A DNA stretch of 25,118 nt from DATIKM01 sp035477595 (GTDB taxonomy: Bacteria; Armatimonadota; Chthonomonadetes; Chthonomonadales; CAJBBX01): positions 1 to 25,118 of the forward strand of contig DATIKM010000031.1 in assembly GCA_035477595.1 (NCBI GenBank), read 5' to 3'. The notes under the pieces were generated by a model. The model was not told the DNA's origin. It searched no databases and saw nothing but the letters and a program-made list of their open reading frames with translations. The translations under genes were made by a program, and so were the position numbers. How positions within the stretch are numbered: position 1 is the first letter of the stretch; each line of letters starts with the position of its first letter. Positions 16,533 through 23,466 of this stretch are shown here, piece by piece.

Positions 16533-18809
16533 CTATCGGCGTCCGCGGTTTCGTGGCGGCGCGGTTCCGGCGGGCGCACCGGCGCCGGAGCGCCCGGGCG
16601 GGGCGGCGCGCGCCAGCGACTGGCGGTAGAGGCGCGCCAGCTCCGCAGGATTCACCGCCACGTAGTGCGCGGGCAGCCTGGCGCGCAGGTCCACGAGCCA
16701 CGCAGGGAAGTACGACCAACTGACCGCCATGGCGCTCATGAAGCCCGGGCGCCGCGTGGGCGTATTCGCCACGATCTCGGCCGCCAGCCACGTGTTCTCG
16801 CCGTCCATGGTGCGGGCGGCGAGGTCGGCGCCCGTGGTCCAGACGCGGAAGTCCGTCAGCGTGTGGAAGACGGCGACCCCATCCACGATCTCGGCCGCCG
16901 CGTCCGGCTGCAGGCCGGCGTGCCTGCCCAGCCCCACAAGCAGGTACCGCAGGCCCGGTATCCCGCGCGTGAACCGGCGGAGCAGCGTGCGCGACGCTGG
17001 AGGGTCCGCGGTGCCACCCGTGTAAAGCTCGAGACCCTCCATGTCGAGCCGCTGCAGGTAGGCAGCGGTCCGGCGCACGAACTCCGCCCAGATGCGCTCG
17101 CGGTCCTGGCGGCGGAAGCGTGCCGCGTAGACCGGCGCGTTCATGTAGAGGAAGCCAAAGAACGTGTCGCGCGGCTTGCGGTTGCGGTAATACCACTCCG
17201 CCACCGCCGGCAGTGCGTCGACGAGGGTCATGTTCATCGCGAAGCCCGTCGGCGTGCGCCCGCGGGCCGGGTCGGCCCAGATGCCGCGCTGGAAGAACTG
17301 CCAGTACCAGTGCGCGTCTCCGCTGTCGAGGATGCTCACGGCGAGGTAGACCCTGTCGCGCTCCAGCGCGGGCGTCCTTGCCGCGCCGGGCGCATCGCGC
17401 TGCCGAAAGACGCCAGGCTCGGGGCGCACCGCGCTGTGCACCGTGCCGTTCGAGTTGAACGCGGTGCCCGGCACCCACTTGCCGTACTCCGAGAGCAGCC
17501 GCACACCGGCGAACTCGTCCACGCCGCGCGTCCCGTGCATGGGCCACCCCATCACCGGCACGTTGCCGGGCGTGGCGGCCAGCAGCTCCTCCACGAACTC
17601 GTGCTCGGCCACCGGATCCGCGCCCCGCTCACCGTCAAGCGGCGAGGATATCCAGAACAGGAACACGCGCTGCTGCACCATGACGTCGCGGGAACTCAGC
17701 GCGGGGTTCTCGGGGTGGTCCCAGGCGAGCAGCGTATGGCTCATGCGCGGCCAGTGGCGCCCGAAGACCCAGCGGTAGGCGTCCACGTTGCGCGTCCACC
17801 GGCCGCGCAGGTCCTCGACGACCGGTAGGCGGAACCGAGCGGCAGTCTCCGGCGACGCGGGCAACAGGTTCTCGAGGCCCGCGAGCATCCATGCTGCATG
17901 CCGCGAGCCCGGAAGCTCGGGGTCCCACACAACGGCCCCGCGCACCGACCCGCGAAACCGCTCGAGCGCCTCCTCGGGCGAGGCGAGCCGCTCCTCGGGC
18001 CCCGTGTAACCGCGCTCGCGCAGATAGGCGAGCCACATCTCGTCGTAGCGCGCCGGGTTGGTGGGGTTGATCAGGTAGAGCCGCGGCGCCTGGCGGTTCA
18101 CGATGCCCTGCAGGGCGGTCATCAGCCCTGCGACGTCCGGCCCCTCGCGCGACACGTCGAGCACCGCCAGGCGGCGCGGCATCGGGCCGGGCGTCCGCGG
18201 GTACCAGTCCGTCCAGCCCGGCGGCGCGCGGCGCTCTCGGATGTTCGCGAGCTGAACCGGCGACCGCTCTATGGACACGTCGTCGATCCACAGGCCCCGG
18301 GTGAGCCCGTCGGCGAGGAACTGCACATTGACGCGTCCCGAGCCGGGAGGCGTCGTGAAGCGGAACGCGAGCTCGCGCCACGGATAGTCGCCCGCCGGCA
18401 GCGCCTGCCGGCTCTCGCCGGCCCCCTCGATGGCCACGCCGGCGAAGCAGCGGCCCACGCCCTCGCCGCGCGCATGGAAGCGCAAGAGGTACGTCGTCTC
18501 GGGCTGGAGGCGGAGCCAGAGGGTGTTGACGAGCACATACCGGTAGGCCTGGTGCGGGGTGGCGTTCGTGATGCGCAGGCTGTGCGAGCCCGAGCGCGCA
18601 ACCGACAGGTCGACCTCCGCGGAGCCCTGCGTACCCTCTCCCATGCCCCGGATCCAGCCGCGCGCGAAGCCCGTGGCCGCATCCACCTCCTCGAAGCCAG
18701 GGTTCGGCACGGGTGGGGGCGGCGGCGCGGCGACTGACGCACCGGTGGACGCACCGGCCAGGAGCAGGGAGAGTGCGGCGGCGATCGCCGCCTTCGCCAG
18801 GGCCGTCAA
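16533..18809 (-). CDS. Secreted GxGYxYP-family protein with N-terminal carbohydrate-binding-like domain
   Basis: A 758-residue protein with a signal peptide (hydrophobic LSLLLAGASTGASVAA, then a proline run). Residues ~32-185 (VPNPGFEE...WIDDVSIER) read as a galactose-binding-like beta-sandwich of the CBM4/9 type. The rest resembles the GxGYxYP family of putative glycosidases: LYLINPTNPARYDEMW, VVWDPELPG, YRWVFGRHWPRMSHTLLAWD, VPVMGWPMHGTRGVDEF and, near the end, DTFFGFLYMNAP in the region of the name motif, which is not matched exactly. The start is TTG 18809, overlapping the regulator's stop (TTGA), so translation is coupled. Enzyme activity for this family is largely unproven; the substrate cannot be read. 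Confidence 0.75.
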   Translation of the reverse strand: MTALAKAAIAAALSLLLAGASTGASVAAPPPPPVPNPGFEEVDAATGFARGWIRGMGEGTQGSAEVDLSVARSGSHSLRITNATPHQAYRYVLVNTLWLRLQPETTYLLRFHARGEGVGRCFAGVAIEGAGESRQALPAGDYPWRELAFRFTTPPGSGRVNVQFLADGLTRGLWIDDVSIERSPVQLANIRERRAPPGWTDWYPRTPGPMPRRLAVLDVSREGPDVAGLMTALQGIVNRQAPRLYLINPTNPARYDEMWLAYLRERGYTGPEERLASPEEALERFRGSVRGAVVWDPELPGSRHAAWMLAGLENLLPASPETAARFRLPVVEDLRGRWTRNVDAYRWVFGRHWPRMSHTLLAWDHPENPALSSRDVMVQQRVFLFWISSPLDGERGADPVAEHEFVEELLAATPGNVPVMGWPMHGTRGVDEFAGVRLLSEYGKWVPGTAFNSNGTVHSAVRPEPGVFRQRDAPGAARTPALERDRVYLAVSILDSGDAHWYWQFFQRGIWADPARGRTPTGFAMNMTLVDALPAVAEWYYRNRKPRDTFFGFLYMNAPVYAARFRRQDRERIWAEFVRRTAAYLQRLDMEGLELYTGGTADPPASRTLLRRFTRGIPGLRYLLVGLGRHAGLQPDAAAEIVDGVAVFHTLTDFRVWTTGADLAARTMDGENTWLAAEIVANTPTRRPGFMSAMAVSWSYFPAWLVDLRARLPAHYVAVNPAELARLYRQSLARAAPPGRSGAGAPAGTAPPRNRGRR

Positions 18810-19924
18810 CGCTGCGCGAGGCGGTCGAGCACCGCCTCCTCCTCAGGGCGCCAGGCGATGTCGGCGCGGCGCAGGCGGTGCTCGCCGAGTAGCACGCGCG
18901 CGGTGGCCTCGTCCCCGATCCACACGTTGCCCAGCGGCTCCTCGCAGGAGAGCGCCACGACGAGGCTCGGGATGCGAGTGGGGTCAGCGCCCACAGCCAA
19001 TATGACCGGGTGCCTCTGCCGCACCAGATCCTTGATGCGCCGCAGCCCCAGGCCCACGACCGTGCGGTCGCCGTACTCGACCGGCTGGCCCAAGTGGTCG
19101 AACCACCAGCCGCCGAAGTTGCCGATGCCTCCAGCATCGGCGATGGCTGCCATGTCGGCATCGGTGAAGAGATCGTTCTGCAGCGAGTCCTTGCGCGGCG
19201 TCCAGTCGGTCTGGTGGTGCGACGCGATCGACCCCAGTACCAGGCTCGTCTTGGCCTCAAGGGCTTCCAGAACAGGCCTCACCAGCGGCATTCGGCGCAC
19301 GACGGGCACGTCGACGACGTCGACCATCGCAGGGATGGGAAGGCACGCGTAGGGGCTGCCAAACTGGCGGGCGATGTCGCGCACGATGTTGTTGGCGTCG
19401 AACCTGTCCACCTCGATGCGCCGGAACCCCTGCGCTGCGACGACGAGGCCGCGACGCAGCAGGCCCGCGCTGGGGCGCAGGTAGTCGGCCACCTTGCGCG
19501 TCACGAACCCGTAGGTCACCGCCAGGCAGGCGTCCTTGGTCTCTCCGAACCGCCGGTCAAGCTGCACGGCCGCCTCGGACGCGATGACGTCCACGATGAC
19601 CTCGCGCACGCTCTCTCCAAGCGGATGGCCGAGCATCTCGGACCGCCCGTGGACGACGATGCAGTCCAGCAGCCCGAAGCGCTCCCGCACCTGCGAGGCC
19701 AGGTTCCGCAGCCGGCCCGACTCGGCGCTGCGCGAAGGGAGGATGGCCACATGCACGATGCCGGCGCGGCGCGCCGCCTCGCACATCGCCAGCACGCGTG
19801 CGCGCGGCTGCTGCCCGAGCTCCCGGGCGATCGCGGCATGGGTGGCGCGCTGCACGAAGTACATCTCGGCGACGCGCAGGAGATCGGCCTCGTTGTAGTC
19901 CGCGGGGTCGGCCGAGTAGGCCAT
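18806..19924 (-). CDS. SorC/DeoR-type sugar-binding transcriptional regulator
   Basis: A 372-residue regulator. The N-terminal helix-turn-helix (residues ~10-55) reads LLRVAEMYFVQRATHAAIAR, as in SorC proteins (A-x-x-Y-Y-x-x-x-x-T-Q-x-x-I-A). The C-terminal effector domain contains FGLLDCIVVHG, GGIGNFGGWWFDHLGQPVEYGDRTVVGLGLRRIK (read in parts) and NVWIGDEATARVLL, matching the SorC sugar-phosphate-binding domain. ATG 19924 is chosen because GGGAGAGGA lies just upstream and the longer frame to 20002 reads into the control region. It is coupled to the GxGYxYP gene. Three TGTAAC half-sites at 20005-20027 are a candidate operator. The effector is unknown; a phosphorylated hexosamine would fit the neighbours. 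Confidence 0.85.
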   Translation of the reverse strand: MAYSADPADYNEADLLRVAEMYFVQRATHAAIARELGQQPRARVLAMCEAARRAGIVHVAILPSRSAESGRLRNLASQVRERFGLLDCIVVHGRSEMLGHPLGESVREVIVDVIASEAAVQLDRRFGETKDACLAVTYGFVTRKVADYLRPSAGLLRRGLVVAAQGFRRIEVDRFDANNIVRDIARQFGSPYACLPIPAMVDVVDVPVVRRMPLVRPVLEALEAKTSLVLGSIASHHQTDWTPRKDSLQNDLFTDADMAAIADAGGIGNFGGWWFDHLGQPVEYGDRTVVGLGLRRIKDLVRQRHPVILAVGADPTRIPSLVVALSCEEPLGNVWIGDEATARVLLGEHRLRRADIAWRPEEEAVLDRLAQR

Positions 19925-19971
19925 GGCGTCCTCTCCCGTTCGGCGGGTAGCATATGTGCGTGGATGCGCCC

Positions 19972-19977
19972 ATTCTA
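19972..19977 (-). promoter_or_regulatory. Possible -10 element for the SorC-family regulator gene
   Basis: TAGAAT on the minus strand (19977-19972) matches the -10 consensus at five of six positions, about 45 bases before the regulator ATG. No good -35 is seen upstream; the operator-like repeats begin 27 bases further away, so the promoter may depend on a bound activator. Weak evidence. Confidence 0.3.
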
Positions 19978-20004
19978 CCTGACTACCACTTCGCGCACAC
20001 ATCG

Positions 20005-20027
20005 GTTACATGTGTAACGGATGTAAC
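20005..20027. promoter_or_regulatory. Operator-like cluster of three TGTAAC half-sites
   Basis: GTTACA (20005-20010) and TGTAAC (20013-20018) form an inverted repeat with a two-base spacer, and a second TGTAAC follows at 20022-20027, nine bases after the first. The block is A/T-rich in a very GC-rich region and lies between the divergent regulator and small-protein genes, eight bases upstream of a TTGACA -35. It is a natural site for the SorC-type regulator or another dimeric factor. Confidence 0.6.
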
Positions 20028-20035
20028 GCCTATGC

Positions 20036-20065
20036 TTGACACCACCGCAGCCAGGCGGTTAGTAT
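20036..20065 (+). promoter_or_regulatory. Strong sigma70-type promoter for the small His/Cys protein
   Basis: TTGACA (20036-20041, full consensus) is followed after 18 bases by TAGTAT (20060-20065); TTAGTA after 17 bases is the alternative. A start near 20073 gives an ~110-base leader before ATG 20181. The leader holds an unrelated GTG at 20075 with GGAGG before it, which could open a short upstream frame. Confidence 0.6.
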
Positions 20066-20180
20066 GGAGGTGCCGTGCCGGTCCCGTCGCTCACGGGCGA
20101 GCGGGGGCGGAGACCGCGCGGCCTTTCGGTGCCTGCTGACCACGCACTCACGGTCCAGAGCGCGCCCCGAGGGAGGTGCG

Positions 20181-20612
20181 ATGAGCGCCGCCACGTTGCC
20201 GGACGGCCCCGAGGCTATCCAGCGCGTGAAGAGCTGGATGGCCGCCAGTTCGCCGGAGGAGTACACGACGGAGAACATCCGGCGGTTGCTGGCGGTCCCG
20301 CCGCCGACGGAGCGGTCCGCGGCGGACCACGCGCCCGGGCACTCGACGTGTAGCACGTGCTCGGTGTGTGTCGGCATCCTGGAGTTCGCCAGCGAGGAGA
20401 TCGCGCGACTCGGGAGCGGCGACGATGCGGCGTCGGTTCGAGCAGCGTGGCTCGAAACGCGGCGCGCGATGGCGCTGCTGCCGGACGATCCGGCGGGCGC
20501 TCTCGACCACCTCTGGCTCGCGCGCGCACTGATCCGGGAGACGGTGGACAGCAGGCTTGCACGGCGGGCGCTTCGCGCGCTCCGACTGGCCAGCGACATG
20601 GTCGCCAGCTAG
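20181..20612 (+). CDS. Small uncharacterised protein with H-x3-H-x2-C-x2-C-x2-C motif
   Basis: A 143-residue soluble protein, not recognised. Residues 50-63 carry H50, H54, C57, C60 and C63 (H-x3-H-x2-C-x2-C-x2-C), a set of ligands able to hold zinc or an iron-sulfur cluster. The sequence before it is polar and helical; after it two or three amphipathic helices follow (EFASEEIARLG, AAWLETRRAMALLP, LDHLWLARALIRETVD). There is no signal peptide or membrane segment. ATG 20181 is supported by GAGGGAGG (20169-20176); the longer frame from 20064 would start inside the -10 element. It is flanked by a consensus promoter and a strong terminator, so it is expressed as a single gene, with an operator-like site shared with the SorC regulator. 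Confidence 0.72.
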   Translation: MSAATLPDGPEAIQRVKSWMAASSPEEYTTENIRRLLAVPPPTERSAADHAPGHSTCSTCSVCVGILEFASEEIARLGSGDDAASVRAAWLETRRAMALLPDDPAGALDHLWLARALIRETVDSRLARRALRALRLASDMVAS

Positions 20613-20638
20613 CAGGCCGTGCTAGCAGCCGAATGCGA

Positions 20639-20671
20639 GGGGGCGCTTCCCGGTGGGGAGCGCCCCCCTTT
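20639..20671 (+). terminator. Rho-independent terminator after the small His/Cys protein
   Basis: GGGGGCGCTTCCC (20639-20651) pairs with GGGGAGCGCCCCC (20655-20667), a 13-bp stem with one T-G pair and a GGT loop, followed by C and TTT. It lies 27 bases after the stop at 20612 and may also act on the convergent GH123-like gene ending at 20692. Confidence 0.8.
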
Positions 20672-20691
20672 GCGCGCTTCCGGTAAGAGCG

Positions 20692-22569
20692 CTACGGGCC
20701 CGCGACCGGCACGGGCATGCGCCGTTCACGTCCCCCCTGCCGGACGGCGACCTCTACGAGGGGCCCCTCCGCTCGCACGCTGAGGCGCACCCGGCCGTCG
20801 GCGCCCGCGCGAGCTCTGGCGGCGCCGACCGCAACACGCGCACCGGGCGGCGCCGAGCCCTCCACAACCACGTCGCCGCCATCCGTGCGGCGCGCCTCCA
20901 GCAAGGGAGCGCCCGGCCCGCGCAGAACGACTAGAGCCCTGGCGGCCGCGTCCCGCGCTGCGTAGAGCTCCGCAGGGTCGCGCGCGTAGTTGTCGAAGCT
21001 GCGCACCGCCAGACGCAGGTAGCGGAGCATGAAGGCGCGCTCATCGAAGCCGCTCACCCGCAGCCGGCGCGCTGCGTCCTTCGCGGCGTCCTGCAGCAGC
21101 GCCAGGGTCTCGTGGTCCTCGATGCCCTCGCGCATGGCCTGGTAGCGGAGCCCGCCGCGCGGTCCCTGCCTCCCCGGCCACACGATGTTGTTGTCGCCCG
21201 GCGCGAACTGGTAGAAGGGCACGTCCCAGAAGTTGTATCCCCAGTGGAGATAGCCGGTCGCGTTGGCGTGGTGGTTCATCCAGTGGAGGATGCGCGTCTT
21301 GATGAGCGGCATGTCCAGGAGGCGGTTCGGGTAGCGGCCCTGCGGAACCCAGGCCGTGTAGTACCAGAGCTCCGCGCCGTTGCGCTGCACCTCGTGGAAC
21401 CGGGGCAGCCACTGCTCCAGGTAGTTGAGCTGCGGCACCCACACCTCGAGGTGGCCTTCGAGGTCGGGCACGTGCACCGCGTCGATGCGTTTGAGGTCCG
21501 GCGCAGCCCGCCGTACGCGCTCGGAGAGCCTGCGCCACGACTCGACGTTCACCGGAATGGGCTCGTCGGCCACGTGGATCATGCTCCGCTCCAGCCATCC
21601 CTTGCGGCGCAGATGCTCCTGCAGGGCCGGCAGCCACTGCTCGATCGGCAGCAAGATCGGCTTGCCCTCCGCATCGCGGCCCTCGAGCTGGAACTCCACG
21701 AAGTTCGGGGCCTCCCACTGGCCGTGCTCGCGCCCGCCCACGTGGCTGATCTCGATCCGCTCAAGACCGCGCGCAAGGAAAGTCTCCACCCACCGGTCGA
21801 ACGCCGCGAAGTCGTAGGTCACCCCGCCGGCCGCGTCGCGCTTCGCCTTGACGGACGCCCAGGAGGTCAGGATGACGTTCTGGTGATGCTCGCGCATCAG
21901 GTCGGCCATCCTCTCGACCACCCGCCAGTAGGCCTCCGACCCCTCCTCCACGCCGTGGTGCTTCGCCAGCGACGCGGTGTTCGTCCAGATCGTCACCCAG
22001 AGGCGCGGACGCTTCGGGAACGCGTAGTCGTAGACGGTGAGCCGGACGGGCACGCGCACGGACCCGCCGCTTGTCGCAACCTCGATCTCCCCCTCGTAGA
22101 CGCCAGCGGGCGCCCGTTCCGGCACGCGCACCTGCACCCAGATCGGCTGCGCTACGCCGGCCGGGACGTCGCGCTCCGTCTCCTCGCTGAAGGCGTCCGG
22201 GATGTCGGCAGGCGCCTTCGCCAGCAGTTCCTCGGGCGGCGTGTGGGTGGAGTTCTTCTCTACATGGTAGTGGTCGACGAAGGCCCACCAGAACGAGGGC
22301 CGGAGGGCGCGCGGGCCGCGCAGCCCGGTAAGCTTCACTCCCGTCACGCGCACCGGTGCGCTCGCGCGGAGCACGACCTGCCCGCCCAGCGTCTGCGCGC
22401 GTGCGCCGCGCAGGTCCAACGCCGAGGCTGCGGCGGGCAGTGTGGCGTCGCGGAAGACGCTGGAGAGGGCGGAGGCCGCCCATGCTTCGACGGGCGCGGC
22501 GGCGGCCTGCGGCGCGGCGGCCTGTGGCGCAGCGGCCGCGGCGGCCAGAGCGATGATCGCGGTCAGCAT
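20692..22569 (-). CDS. Secreted GH123-like (DUF4091) glycoside hydrolase
   Basis: A 625-residue protein with an alanine-rich signal peptide (MLTAIIALAAAAAAPQAAAP). Residues ~60-180 form the beta-sandwich seen before GH123 barrels; the catalytic barrel contains HVADEP with the paired acids D335-E336, VWVPQLNYLEQWLPRF, ELWYYTAWVPQGRYPN, GYLHWGYNFWDVPFYQF and the closing RYQAMREGIEDHETLALL, all typical of GH123/DUF4091. Characterised GH123 enzymes are beta-N-acetylgalactosaminidases that use substrate-assisted catalysis with an Asp-Glu pair. ATG 22569 follows AGGAGGTG. It is last in the operon after the isomerase-like gene, with a long hairpin between them. Family likely; N-acetylgalactosamine specificity is inferred. 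Confidence 0.85.
   Translation of the reverse strand: MLTAIIALAAAAAAPQAAAPQAAAAPVEAWAASALSSVFRDATLPAAASALDLRGARAQTLGGQVVLRASAPVRVTGVKLTGLRGPRALRPSFWWAFVDHYHVEKNSTHTPPEELLAKAPADIPDAFSEETERDVPAGVAQPIWVQVRVPERAPAGVYEGEIEVATSGGSVRVPVRLTVYDYAFPKRPRLWVTIWTNTASLAKHHGVEEGSEAYWRVVERMADLMREHHQNVILTSWASVKAKRDAAGGVTYDFAAFDRWVETFLARGLERIEISHVGGREHGQWEAPNFVEFQLEGRDAEGKPILLPIEQWLPALQEHLRRKGWLERSMIHVADEPIPVNVESWRRLSERVRRAAPDLKRIDAVHVPDLEGHLEVWVPQLNYLEQWLPRFHEVQRNGAELWYYTAWVPQGRYPNRLLDMPLIKTRILHWMNHHANATGYLHWGYNFWDVPFYQFAPGDNNIVWPGRQGPRGGLRYQAMREGIEDHETLALLQDAAKDAARRLRVSGFDERAFMLRYLRLAVRSFDNYARDPAELYAARDAAARALVVLRGPGAPLLEARRTDGGDVVVEGSAPPGARVAVGAARARAGADGRVRLSVRAEGPLVEVAVRQGGRERRMPVPVAGP
22501..22530 (-). repeat. 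15-bp direct repeat in the GH123-like signal peptide
   Basis: Two 15-bp copies, GGCGGCCTGCGGCGC and GGCGGCCTGTGGCGC on the plus strand, encode the repeated A-P-Q-A-A of the signal peptide and lengthen its alanine-rich region. Confidence 0.7.
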
Positions 22570-22607
22570 GTCAGGCACCTCCTGTTCGTCGGTTGCCGGT
22601 AGAGGGA

Positions 22608-22644
22608 TTCGCGCGCCCGGCCGAAGCACGGCCGAGCGCGCGAA
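22608..22644 (-). promoter_or_regulatory. Long intercistronic hairpin before the GH123-like gene
   Basis: As minus-strand RNA, UUCGCGCGCUCGGCCG (22644-22629) pairs with CGGCCGGGCGCGCGAA (22623-22608) around a UGCUU loop: 16 continuous pairs with one U-G. On the plus strand the same position is a C-A mismatch, so the structure is complete only in the transcribed sense. It starts ten bases after the isomerase-like stop and ends ~40 bases before the GH123-like ATG. No U-tract follows, so RNA stabilisation, processing or partial termination are all possible. Confidence 0.6.
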
Positions 22645-22653
22645 GCGGCGCTC

Positions 22654-23451
22654 TCAGCGGGCGCCGCAGGCTTGCAGGCACGCCTGCATGTGACCCCGGG
22701 ACTCGGCGGCGATGACCGCGCACTGGAGCACCGGGTAGTCCTTTGCGCCGATCACCTCGAGGTCGAGCGGACCGGCGTAACCGTGCTCGTGCAGCACGCG
22801 AATGTAGCCCACCAGGTCGATGTCGCCGCGCCCGTTCGCCTGCATCTCGGGCTTGCCGGGGTTCTGCTGGCGCCCCTTGCAGTCGCGGATGTGCACGTGC
22901 TTCACGCGCGTGATGACGGCGGCGATGGCCTCGACCGGGTCCTCGCCAGAGCGGTGGATGTGCGAGGGATCCATGTCGATCCCGAAATGCGGCGACCCGA
23001 TCGCCTCCATCGCCCGCAGCGTGGTGGGCGTGTTGTAGATGGCGGCGCCGACGTGGGCCTTGACGCAGAGAGTCACGCCATAGCGACCCGCCATGTCGGC
23101 GAGCCGCCCGAGGGAGTCGATGCTCTGCTGCAACGACCCCTCGTCGCCCGACTTGCCGCCCGGACCGCAGTTGACGATGGGGATGCCGATCTCGGCCGCG
23201 GCCTGGAATGCGGTCTCCATGGTGGCAGGGTCCTGCGACGGCTGCTCCATGGCAAGCAGCTCGAGCCCGTACTCCGCGGAAAGCCGCCTTATCTCCGGCG
23301 CGACCTCGCGCCAGCGCCCGAGCACCAGGTGCTCGCTCATCCCGTCGATGGCGGAGAGCTCCACGCCGTCGTAGCCGGCCATGGCGAGAACCTGGAAGGC
23401 CACCTCCATCGAGTGCCCGCCCAGCAGAACCGTGTTGGCTCCGAGTTTCAC
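22654..23451 (-). CDS. Sugar phosphate isomerase/epimerase-like TIM barrel (AP-endonuclease-2 fold)
   Basis: A 265-residue cytoplasmic protein starting MKLGANTVLLGG from GTG 23451, with GGGGGA about ten bases upstream. Strand and helix spacing and the motifs GYDGVELSAIDG, FGIDMDPSHIHRSGEDPVEAI, VKHVHIRDCKG, GRGDIDLVGYIRVLHEHGY and GPLDLEVIG are those of the AP-endonuclease-2/xylose-isomerase-like family. Likely metal ligands are the Asp and His in GIDMDPSHIH, the His residues of KHVHIRD and the last Glu in LEVIG. Such enzymes isomerise or epimerise sugars and inositols. It lies 15 bases after the sulfatase-like gene in the same operon. The substrate is not known. Confidence 0.85.
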   Translation of the reverse strand: MKLGANTVLLGGHSMEVAFQVLAMAGYDGVELSAIDGMSEHLVLGRWREVAPEIRRLSAEYGLELLAMEQPSQDPATMETAFQAAAEIGIPIVNCGPGGKSGDEGSLQQSIDSLGRLADMAGRYGVTLCVKAHVGAAIYNTPTTLRAMEAIGSPHFGIDMDPSHIHRSGEDPVEAIAAVITRVKHVHIRDCKGRQQNPGKPEMQANGRGDIDLVGYIRVLHEHGYAGPLDLEVIGAKDYPVLQCAVIAAESRGHMQACLQACGAR

Positions 23452-23466
23452 TCGCTTGTTCCCCCG

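Noticed and set aside
15082..17547. 821-codon minus-strand open frame crossing three genes
   Set aside because: It runs through both LTXXQ-like genes and the end of the GxGYxYP gene in a wrong frame; low-complexity Arg/Ala/Pro sequence with no motif.
20064..20180. N-terminal extension of the small His/Cys protein to ATG 20064
   Set aside because: That ATG lies within the -10 element of the promoter; ATG 20181 has a strong ribosome-binding site.
20075..20353. GTG-started 92-codon frame with GGAGG just upstream, in the leader of the small His/Cys gene
   Set aside because: Its product is Arg/Gly-rich with no motif and it overlaps the better-supported gene; at most a regulatory upstream frame.
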